From: Heterodera schachtii
Lineage: Eukaryota; Nematoda; Chromadorea; Rhabditida; Heteroderidae
Reading direction: 5' to 3'
DNA length: 64,000 nt
NCBI GenBank assembly: GCA_023374025.1
Contig: SIJG01000002.1
Location: 3,355,626 to 3,419,625, forward strand
Part shown: positions 20,701-32,700 of the stretch, in pieces
Layout: every line of letters begins with the position of its first letter
How positions within the stretch are numbered: the first letter of the stretch is position 1
Made by a program: the position numbers and the translations under genes
The notes under the pieces: generated by a model
The model's database searches: none
The model's input: only the letters and a program-made list of their open reading frames with translations
What the model was told of the DNA's origin: nothing

Positions 20701-23700
20701 TTCAGGTAATTTCTGTAATTAATGAACTGTTAAATTAAAGGTTTTTTTTTTACTAAAAATGAAAAATAGTATAAAAGGCCTTTTAAATGGGCTTTTATAA
20801 AGCATTATTTGTCCAACTCCATCGGAGCGAAAAGGCAAATTTCGGAATTTTTAACAACATTATATGATGGAGATTACAATTTGATTCAAATTTTATGATT
20901 GTTTAAATTAAAATCTAACAACATTTTGGCAAATTTGCACGGTGACATAAAGAGATAAATTTAAAATTTCAGAAATATCTACAAAAATAGCAAAATTTTA
21001 AAATCGGGTGGATGATAGATAGATATTACCACCGTTTTCTGCCTGGTTGTTAAAGCCTGTAAATGTGTGTCCCCCCCCCCCAGCCCTGTTCGCCAACTCA
21101 CAGGTCCTCCTGCGCTTCGATGGCCGCGGCCAGCAGCTGCTCCTCCTCCGCCTCGCGCTGTTGGCGCGCCCGCTGCTCCCGCTCGCGCTTCGTCTGTTCC
21201 GCGCGTCGCAACGCGCGCTGTTCGGTGGCGTGCAGAAAGCAGGCGATGTTCTTCAGCACTTGCACCTTCAGCTGCATGTAATGCGGCTTCTCCGAGCACA
21301 ACAGCGACCGGTACATGCTCTTCATCTCGTCCCGCTGCAACAGTTCGGGGTGGCCGGCCGCCAATTGACCTGCAAAAAAAAAAATGTTTTTTGAACGAAC
21401 CTGACTTATTTGCAAAATTAAACAAGGACCAAAGCTTTATTTGCCGATAAAATGTAGAGAGAGCAATTTTTTCGCAATGTTTTGATATTTTTTCATTTTT
21501 AGCGATTTTATAATGATTTTTTGCGTCGAATTTTAGGTTTTATATGTGAATTAAAAATTGGTCCCATTTGATTATTATCCTTTTAATGGATTTAAAACTT
21601 ATTGTCAAGAATTTTTTTTTGTTAATTTGGGAAGATGATTTAATTAATTAATTAACTACGTGGGCTAAATGGCCCCTAAATTGACCCTTTCTAATTGCCC
21701 TTCATCACACATGCCCAATAACAAAAAACAACAACAACTCACCCAACGAGATCAACACCTTCTGCGAGATGGCGTGGTCGGGCGACCGTGAGAAATAGAA
21801 GAGCAGCGAAAAGACGGCTGTCCGCACCACACCGCTGCTGGCGGTGTTGCTGCTACTGCTCGTTGCCGTTTCCGAGCCGGAAGGCGTGGCACTGCCGCCG
21901 TTGCTTTCCGTGTGCACGCCGTTCACAAGCGCGAGCTGTGCACGCTGCGCGTCGTTGAGCAGCGCGTCAAAGTCAAAGTGGCGACACATCAGTCCGATGG
22001 AGTACAACGCGCGCAGCATGATCGGCTTCTTGTCCGCGCTGATCAGCTCGTACGGCGTCTGGTTGGCATCGTGTTGCTGCTGCTGAAGTTCCATGGCTCG
22101 TTTCAGTTTGTCCAGGTATTCTACAAAAATGGAACCGGGATTAGGAAGACCGTTCAAATTCATCTAAAAATCGCTTCTCGACTCCCTCCCCCCCAAATAA
22201 ATATTTGTTAGAAATTTAAAAAAATCTTTGGCAAATTTGTTATAAGGAAATTACACCGAAAAAAAAATCTAAAAAAATCTTTGGCAAATTTGTTATAAGG
22301 AAATTACACCGAAAAAAAATCCTTTTGAAGAATTTTCTAATAGGTTTTTGTGCAAATTCCCAAGTTTTTTCAATTCCAAAAAATCGCTTAAAAATCTTTC
22401 CTTAAAATTAAAAAAAATTTTCGGGGGGGGGGGGGAATAAACTACTCCCGCATTTTGTAAATTCATAAACCAAATTTTGAAAAAAATTGTTTAAAGGTGG
22501 GGAATGAAATGCAGCAACTCCCCCATCAAATAACAATCCAAAGCGCACTGTAATAGACGAGGAAGAGTCGACAAATGCCCGGCTGGTGGCCCTGCGCTTG
22601 GAACTGCTCGTGGAGCACGCTCATGCACGAGATGGAGCTGGCGATCAACAGCATGCCGCCGTCCCGCGCGATTTCGTTGAGCCGCGTGTCCAACTGGCGG
22701 ATGAGCAACGGGGCCACACTGTGCGCATCCATCAGCGGGATGATCTGCTCCAGCATGGTGATGATCTACGGGCGGGATTTGAAATTTCATGGTAAAACAA
22801 TTTTCAACTAATTGTAAGGTTAGGTTTTTCATCAGTCTCGACAAACCGTTCGGTTTTAAACCCAAATTAGGGCTTGGAAGCCATAATTTTTTACCTGGTT
22901 AAGCACCCGAAATTCGAGCCCGGACGACTCGGCAATGGTCAAATAGGGAACGAACACTTCGATGTGTCGGATGAGCATTTCGGGCCGAGCGCGCGCAAAA
23001 TGGGAGAGCAAAGTCAGCGAAGCGAACAGATGGGACTGAAAAGTGCAAAATAAAAGATTTTTAAAAATTCTGAATGGTATTTATGGCCAAATGAAAATTT
23101 TAAAAATTTCTTTTACTCAAAACAAAGCCAGATTAGGGGTTTCAGGGCCGGAGAATCCGATTCTGATATCCATTTCGACCCAATTCCGAACCCCGGACCC
23201 GAATAAAAGTCGAAACTTCTAATTTTTTGAATTTCTCATTTTTGTCGAAAAAGGTTTAAGAATTTTTATTTGAAGCATTGATGAACTTTAGTTTATTTCC
23301 TTACATTTAAGCCGGTTTTGAACCAAAAAATGCGAAACTCGGAAATTTGAAGTTTCGACTTTCTGCTCGAGTTTGGGTCCGACGCTCGGAATTGGGTAAA
23401 ATTCATAACCGCCCCCATCTGCACCTGGTAGTGTTTGGTCCGGTTGACCACCTCCTGCGCGTCGTCGGCCGGCTGCTGAGAAGGGGCGGAGGAGGAAGAC
23501 GGTGCTGCACCACCATCACTTGCACCCGTTGTTGTTGATGTCGTTGTTGCAGTTTCCTCTTCGCTTGTGCCACCGGCAACAATCTTTTTTTGCTCTGCCA
23601 AAATTTATTCGGATTAGATGGGTTTCAAACCGTTAAAATTCTTTCTCTCTCTCTCTCTCCCTCCTTTATTCCTCTTTCATCTCTCCCCACCCTACTCTCT

Positions 23701-26700
23701 CTCTCTCTCTCTTCCTTTCGACTTTCTTCCCCCTCTCTCCTTTTTTCGTCTTTCTCCTCCAGCTCCTACTCTCACTCTCTCTATCCCTCCCTCTCCATCT
23801 CTTTGTTCCTCTCGTCATTCTCGCCCGCCCTCTCACTCTCTGCCATTCACTTCGCTTCACTTTTCCATTCTCTCTCTCTCTGTGTCTCTCTCATTGTCAG
23901 AGGGCTTTTTGTGGCGTCGTTTGAGTGTGTGCGTTTGAGCGCACAGCAGAAAAATCGAAGAAAACATACACCAAAGAATACGCAGAAAAAGAAATTCCCA
24001 ACTGCCAAATACATTATTTAACCCATATAGTCAATTTTTGCCTCCCACATTTCCTTATATATAGATAAATAATTATTTGTTTAGCCATTTTTCTCAGAAA
24101 ACGCAAAAATGGAAATTACATCAAAGAGAGGGAAGCCGAAATTGGAATATGACGGCTATTTGCATGTGTTCGAGAAAATGAGTGTGGACGGCAAAGTGAA
24201 ATTCTGGCGCTGTGAGAAGTTCAAGACCAAGGAAGCCAAATGCCCGGCCCGACTACACACCGACAAGGACAACGTCGTGCGGAAAACACTGAATGAGCAT
24301 GTGTGCGACCAAAGTGCGGCACACGTGGAGGCGCAACGGTTGCGGGCGGCCATCAAACGGTACGCGGTCGAGGACATGGAAATGTCGGCAGATGAAATCT
24401 GGGCGAGGATGACCCAGCAAACGGCCACCAAACGGTACGCAGTCGAGGATACGGAAATTCCGGTAGCGAAAATTCGGGCGAGGATGGCACAGCAATCTTC
24501 TACCAACTGGCTCCCGGAAGAGGCGACGGAAACGCCGGCAGCGAAAATTCGGGCGAGGATGGCACAGCAAACGACCATCAAACGATTCGCGGACGAGGCG
24601 ACGGAAATGCCGGCAGCGGAATGGACGATGGCACAACAAACGACCACCAAACGGCTCGCGGTCGAGGCGACAGATACGCCGGCAGCGAAAATTCGGGCGA
24701 GGATGGCACAGCAAACTTCCACCAATTGGCTCCCGGACGAGGCGACGGATACGCCGGTAGTGAAAATTCGGGCGAGGATGGCACTGCAAACTTCCATCAA
24801 ACAGTTCGCGGACGAGTATACGGAAATGCCGGAGGAAATTCTGGAGATGGCGCAGCAAACGGCCAGCAAACGATTCGCGAACGAGATGGAAATGGAAATA
24901 CCGGCAGCGGAATGGGCGATGGCACAACAAACGAATACCATGCAAATGCCGGCAGCGAAAATTCAGGCGATGGCACAGCAAACGGCGCCGGCAGCGCAAA
25001 TTCGAGCGATGGCACAGCAAAATGTGCCGGAATCTGTGGTGGCCGAATTGCAGTCAGACAACGCTGCGCCGGAAATTACAACAAAGAGAGGGAGGCCGAA
25101 ATTGGAGTACGACGGCTATTTGTACTTGTTCGAGCGACGGAGTGCGGACGGCAAACTGAAATTCTGGCGCTGTGAGAAGTTCAAAACCAAGTACACGAAA
25201 TGCTCGGCCCGACTGCACACCGACGAGCACAACGCCATGCGGAAAACACTGAATGAGCACGTGTGCGACCAAAGTGCGGCACACGTGGAGGCGCAGCGGT
25301 TGCGGACGGCCATCAAACGGTACGCGGCCGAGGCGACGGAAATGTCGGCAGAGGAAATTCGGGCGATGGCACTGCAAAATGTGCCGGGCTCCGTGGTGGC
25401 CGAACTGCCGAACAAAGACGCGATGGAAAAGGTAAACACAACAAAAGATTTTTGTTTCGAATTTCGAGTGATTTGGCACTTTTTTCAGATGGTGAGACGT
25501 ATGCGCCAACGAAATTGACATAAATAAGCTGAAGGGAGCTAACAAATGAGGAGAAAGGAGGAGGAAGCAAAGCGATGCCAATGCCGAATCGATCAAAAAA
25601 GGATGGAAATGCTAATTATTAATTAATGCCGCCCATATTTTTGTGCACAATAAATGTGTGTGCGTATACATGCCCAAAGGCTCGGTCAAGAGACTTTCGA
25701 TTGGGTGAAAATGAGGGGGGGGGGGAGACTGGGCCAATCACTCGTGAAAACCTCATTAGACTCCTTTTAAAATTAAATTGGCTGAATTTCAACAATTATG
25801 TATACAAACCATTTTTGTTTAAAAAAGCAAAACGAATAACCGCATCATCTTATTCATTTGCAATGATTTTTTTTTCTGTTTTATTGATGTCCATCGCCAC
25901 TTTCGCCCCCCCCCCCCCCTCCGATCGATCCAATTGCTCAACTAACCTTTTCAATGTACCTAATGCCTTCACTCTCACTTTCTCTGCCATCTCTCATCCC
26001 TTTCTCTCTCTCTCTCTCTTTGGTCCAATTTAGACAGTTCACTGTCTTTCTCTCTCTCTCTGCCGTCACTATCCATTACCTTTCCCGCTTCTCTCTCTTT
26101 CTCTCATTTTCTCCCTTTCCCACCCCTCTCTCTCTCCCATTTTCTCTCTCTCCCTCCCCCGCTCTCACCCTGTGCCATTTTCTTCTCCAGTTCAAGCACA
26201 TAGTCCACCAGTGCGTCCACAATTTGCTTCGATGCCTGGAAGATGGCGGCCGAGTCTTGGCCCGTGCCAACCCGTTGCTGCTTTGAAATGGCACAAATCA
26301 TTGTCTCGAAGAATTCGGTGGACCCGTCCGTCACACAACATTTGGCCGTCTCCACCATCAAAACAATCTAAAAGAGGGAAAATTTAAAAAAAAAGCTAAT
26401 GGAGAAAACAAAGATTTATAGACAAAAAAAATGTATAGAAAAAATACTTCTAATATAGGCAATTAAAATTTTTTTTTACATAAATTATTTAATTAATTGA
26501 TTATAATAAAGGCACAAAAACCCTGTTTCATTTTTAGAGCGACCAAAGAATTTAGGCGAATTTGGCACTAACAATTTTGTGATTTTGGGTCAATTTAAAA
26601 AAAAATAAAGCATTTGAAATGTCCGGTGGCACAGATTTTACGCCGCAGAATAAAATTTAAAAAATAAATTCAAAATGAAAGCAACAAAATTAACACACAA

Positions 26701-29700
26701 CCTTTTCCCGCAATTTGTGCTCCTCCGCTCGCACAGTGATCGGCTGGAACCACAACTGTTGGAAGGTCTCCAGGCACAGCTTGCGAACGCCCTCCTCGTC
26801 GTTGATCCGTTGCAGCAGTTCGACCATGATTTGGGGCCGTCGCTCGTAGTCATGGCGGCTGAACACAATGTCGCGCAGAATACGAATCACACGCTTGCGC
26901 ACTGCCACCGCGGTGTCCTGTTTTAAGGAAATTTAGGTGAGGTAAGTCCTGGAGCGGAACGGGACAAAATATCGCCGCCGAAATATCGCCGCCGGAATAT
27001 CGCTGCCGAAATATCGCCGGTCGAAATATCGCCGAGACAAAATATCGCCGCAGAAATTTTTAAAAAATTTTTTTTCAAACCTAGAATTTTTCATTAAAAA
27101 AATTCTTAGGAAATTTCTTAGTAAGAAAATTTCAAGAAAAAAATTTTTTGAAAAACTTTTTAGCGCTTTTTTCGAAATTTTATAAAAATTGCTAAGTTTT
27201 TTTGAAAAATTTACCAAAAAAAAAAATTTTCAATGATTTTTTCAGGAAATTTTCTTATAACAAATTTCTTAAGATTTTTTTTTGGAAATTTCTAATTTCT
27301 GAAAAAAAAATTTCATAATTTCTATGGCGATATTTTGTCTCGGCGATATTTCGGGCGGCGATATTTTGGCCGGCGATATTTCGGCGGCGATATTCCGGCG
27401 GCGATATTTCGGCGGCGATATTTTGGGGTGTACCCGTCTTGGAGGGGGGTAGCAACGAGGAAAATCAAAAAATTTCCAGCAAAAAAAATGCTATTTTTTT
27501 TAATTATCGGGAAGTAAAGCTACGAGGGAGGGGGAATGTAGTGTACCCAAATACCATGGCTTTATCCTTTAAATTGTCTTTTTATTGTACCAATTCTGGA
27601 TTTAAAAGTGAGTCTCAACAAAAAAAAATATAGGCACAAAACCCTCTCAAAAAATGGGTTGCAAATGCCACCGACCTTTGTCCGATTGACCAGAATGGAG
27701 TAGTACGTGTCCAACAAGTCGGGCCGGGTGACCAAACACTTGCCGATCAGATCGAACGTTGCTTCGCGCACGGACGCGTTCGCATCGATCAGCCGATCCT
27801 GCACAATTTTGTTGACCTCCGCGATCATTAGCACCTGGGAATTGAAGAAGAAATAGAGCAATTATATAATTATATGGTAATTAGTCGGTTTGGCCAATGA
27901 TTATGGATTGCTTTGCTTTACTTGGTAGTCTGCTTCAACAATTTGGGCCAAACATTTCATCGCTTTTGCTCGAATGGCGACCGGGTACAGGTCGGGGTTG
28001 AAGCCTTCGAGGATCTTCTTCAGGTACAGGTCGAATGACTGCCTAAAGTAGCGAAAAGATAAAATTTCTTTTTAAAACTGTTTCAAATGTTATTTTCCAA
28101 AATAAGGAGCCTCGCGAGAAATTTTTTAGAAAATTTTGGACCAAAAATTGATAATTTTGAAGGTATATGTAATTTTTTTATTATTATTATTATTGAAATT
28201 GTGAGGCAGGCAATTATTAGTGGTTTTTTCTAGCGGTACTGATTGTGAGAAGAGATGCCGAGAAAAAAAAAGAATTTAGCGACAAGAAATAATAAATAAT
28301 TAAATTTACATATTTTCGTTAAATTTCCACTGGTTATGACCCCCCTATATAAGAGATTTAATTGTATATTAATTGTTTTAGCAATTAAAAAGTCGTCCTT
28401 TTCTTAAAATTTCGAAAAAAAAAATTATTAAAAACAATGCGAAAAAGCGTACGAAAGTTCCTTCTTGGAGGCCAAATATTTGACCACCCAAAGCGCGTCA
28501 CTGTCCACCATGACATTGCCCGACTTGGCCAACACTTGGATGCGTCGCTTCAGGTGCTGCTTGTCCATGAGGGCGGTGATGAACGTCTTCATGCTGGCAC
28601 CCTTCTCCAAAATGCGGGTCAACTTTTGCTCATATCTGAAGAAAATGAGGAACAAAGTCATACACAATTATTTACCCAAAAAGGTTGTATAAAAAATAGA
28701 CTCAAATACAGCATTTTTCGAAAAGCCTATTTTCTTTATGTTTTTAGTTATTTGTTGTTTGTGTGCCGTTGCCTTTTTGTTTATATGTTGGAAAATAGAT
28801 GGCCCGCCCGGCCGGTTGGCACAGTTCTTTATCCTAACCGAATGTTCATGCCTTTTTTTCAACTTTTTTTTAGGTTTGCAGAATTGCCAAAATTGACTGA
28901 TTCCAGATTTAATAAAAACTTTTTTAAGCCTTTCTACGTTATTTGAAGCAAATTATTAAAAAAGGGTCCTCAAAAAAACTTAAGCGGATATTATTTGGAA
29001 GAAAAATGCATTTGAGTTTTTGCAAATTTTTTAGTTTTCGGCCATTTAAAATATTTCCAAAAAAAATTAATTACTTTTTTTAGTGCATAATTGTGGTTTA
29101 CTTTTGCCGCTCCTTTTGGCTGATCGCGTTGCCTTGGGCCATCGCCTTTTGGTAGCGTTCCTTGACAATTTCCACGTCCAGCACCGTCTCGCGGTACCAT
29201 TCGACGGCGTAGAAGCGCAAAACGTACTGCAAAAGAGGCAAAAAAAGGAAATAAAAACTGGCAATAAGACCCCCTTCACATGACCACTCATTACTGTATA
29301 GTAATATGGTATTACCTCCATGGAAACATCGCCCTCCCAGGTGGTCCAAATGATGAAGTCGAACAGCGCTTGTTCCAACTTTCGTACTTTTTCGCTGGAA
29401 GACAGCTAAAGAATGGGGGGGGGGGGTAGACTTTTTGATTGAGAAATACCAAAAGAGGAACCTATTTTTAAATATTCCATTGCGTTTTAAAAAAGTTCTT
29501 TCCTTTTTAAAATTTTGAAATTGGGCCAAAATCTTCTCAAATCCAATGCTTTGTATTAAATGGTAAAAAAATTTAAAGAATTCAATAAAATTTGCCCATG
29601 CTCATCTAAATTTTATTTCTGACTATGGAATTAATATAAAAAAGTGCCATTGTTTTTGTAGACAAATCCAAAATATAAAAAGACAAAAATTTTGGCCCGT

Positions 29701-32700
29701 TCATCCCAGTTTTTTTTAAGCATAAATCATCTCTTCATTGATGAAATGCACAATATTAATCATTGCCATGTCGTGCTCAATCATTACTCACATGGCTAAT
29801 GTCGATGTCGTCCACTCCCCGGCCGTTTCCTGCACCACCGCCACTGCTGATACTGCTTGAAGCCACCACCATCGTCGTGGGGTCGTATGAATGGTGGTGA
29901 TGCTGTTGCTGCTCGTCAAACATAATGCTGCGTACGATGGTGTTCAGCCGCTGCCGCTCCTGCGCCGACGCGTCCACGGACAGCGCGTGGATGCGGTCCT
30001 TGCGCAGTCGGGCGGCGATGACGCCCAAATAGTCCATGGACGCCACGCGCAGCGACAGGTCGTAGTTTTTGGAGCGGAAATGCATGACGAGCAGGTTGCC
30101 AAGCACGGTGACGAACAGCTCGGTGACGGGCCACAGCGGGCGGTACAGCGCGACCATGATGTCCTGGAAAAGGGCATTTTACACATAAAAATTGTGGACA
30201 ATATTAGGGAAAATGGAGACTAAAAGTTTGCAAAAAATGGGCCTGACTTTGCTGATTTTGGAGGCCGCATTGATTTTTTTGAGATTTTGAAATGAAATTT
30301 TCAAGGAATGAAAAAAAATGGTATATGAATATAAACTTTTTTTTATTGCAAATTAGATTTTTCAATTATTTTTTTGAAAAAAGAAATGAGGGAGTGCACC
30401 CTAAAATCTCGTCGCCAAATTTTTTTAAAAGAAAATTCAATGCAAATTTTTTTTTTTTTAATTTACGATGAATTACGAGATTTCGGGGAGAGGTTTTGTC
30501 GCGGCGAGATTTGTCCCATCCAAAAAGGAGGTTTTTCAAAAATTTAAAAGGTTAAAGTCTTTTAATATTCTTGACAATATGAGGGGAAATGTTAGTTGTG
30601 AGAGGAGGCATGGGGGAGAGGGAGACAAAAATGCCAATGCCAATGCCATCATTGTTCAATGCCACCAATGTTACAATGTTTGTTTTACCTGCAAGAATTG
30701 TTCGAACAGTCGTCGGTAGTCGTCCTCCGACCGGGCGGTGCATTTGCCGAGGAAACCGCCCAAAAAGTAGGCGGCCATCCGCTTCGCCTCCTCGTACGAG
30801 TCGAGCACCTGCCGGTCGTTCAGATCCTCGCCGCCCTCCGTCGACGAACGCCGCGAGCGGCGACCGCCGCCGCCCTCACCCGTTCCCGCGCCGTGGTTGT
30901 AATGGTGGGGGTGATGTTTGCGAGTGGGCAACTGTAATTTTTGGGTAAGTCATTCAGGCACAGTAACAAAAAGAATTTAGAAAGTACAGTAAGCCAATTA
31001 ATTGTGGTGGCAATAGATTTGGCGTGGTGAAGAGAATTAGACCAAAAAGATTAGGAGACAAAAAAATAATTTGCATTTTTAACCCACATTTTTAAACTAT
31101 ATGCATTAGGATTTTCCTGAATGTTGTCCAGAAATCCAGGCTCAGATTAGGCATGAAACCTAGATTTCGTGGATAATATGCAGGATCTGTTATTTCAGTG
31201 ATCATGTTTTATTTGAAAGTTATCCAAAAATGATTGATTTGATTTTTAAATCAAATTTCAAAAAATCATATCTATTTTAGGGGGGGGGCTGTATTTTAGT
31301 TCTAATTTTGTCGTTTTTAAAACATAATTTCTAAAACCTAACTCAAAAATCTCACGCATTCCCTAATCATTGGTTCTTGTTCAGTTTGCTGACCTGGACA
31401 ACGGACTGGATCAGCTGCAGGATGAGCACGGTGAAGTTGCTGATGTATTCGGTGGCACTGAGTCGGTAAATGTTGCGCAAGTTTTGCTGCTGTCGCGTGG
31501 GCGGCAACCGATGCAACGAGTTGATCAGGTCGAACAGCAACGGCTTGCGCTGGGCCGGGCACTTGGCAAAAATGGTCGGCAACAGTTTGATGGCCTGCAT
31601 TTGCAGCTCGGGCACTCCGTCCACAAAAAAGGCGGGGTGGCCCAGCGAGCACAGTTGGACCAGCAGCGTCTCGTTCAGGTTGTGCATGGCGGCCTGCAAC
31701 TTCACCATGTGACAAAGACACGTAATCAGGGGGAGGGGACAATTTTTAAGAGAATTTTGTCAAATTTCGAAATTTTTCTATAAATTCACGAAAATTTCCC
31801 AAAAAAAAACTTTTGTTCCATGTGTACTTTTCAAATAGCCGAAGTAAAAAAAACTCACGAGCTCAGAGAAACAGCTTAACAGGTCGACCATGCGCATGTA
31901 CAATTGGTTGACCATCGAATTCTTTGCGCCTCCGCCGGTGCCAAATTTTCGTCCACCGCCGGCGGAAGAATTAAAGTGATCGGAAGTGGTGAAGGATCTG
32001 CGGGAGGACAACGCCGAACCCTTGAAGCCGGACTGAAACGGAAATTAATTTAGTTTTAAATAAAATTTCTTGTCAGCAATGGGCAGTTTTAAAAATCGGA
32101 AATTTAATTTTTGTTTTTTTTCTTGAAATTATTTCAAAATTTCCGGTGGCATCTATGGCACTCTATTTTTTGGTAATATCGGCATTTGAGAAGTCATCCG
32201 TTCCCTAAACATATAGCAAAATTCTTGTTATTCAAAGATTTCTAAGATTGGACGCATCTCCGAAATCACTGTATTTAAATCCCAAAAATTTTTGTTTCGT
32301 TTTTTTTTGGAAATGTGTCCGCCATATCCGTACATGCATTGACTTCAGCATCGGGTCACGGGCCGGGTAAACGACGTCGTGCAGGCACTGCTTGCACAAC
32401 TGCACTGACCGTTCGATGATGTCCTCAATGAGAACCTGAAATGTTTGAAGGTTTTAAACCCATTGTTATGGGTCACAAAAAAGAAAACAAAATCAATTAG
32501 GGTGATGTTGGACCTGTTTTGGCATTTTCTTCGACGTCATTATGCACAGTGCCACCAGCGAGGCGTCCACCGAACGGAGCACACGTTCGTCAATCAGTTC
32601 TTTGAGCGTTTCGTCCATTTCGTCTTCCTGGGAAATGATGGGGAAAATTCTCACATTGTTAGGGGTGTGCTGCTTTTTACCAAGCGAACAACCCCAATCA

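Noticed and set aside
24156..25020. Two minus-strand frames of about 255-261 codons
   Set aside because: They mirror the FLYWCH gene's repeats, show no domain, and lack the conserved residues seen in the plus frame.
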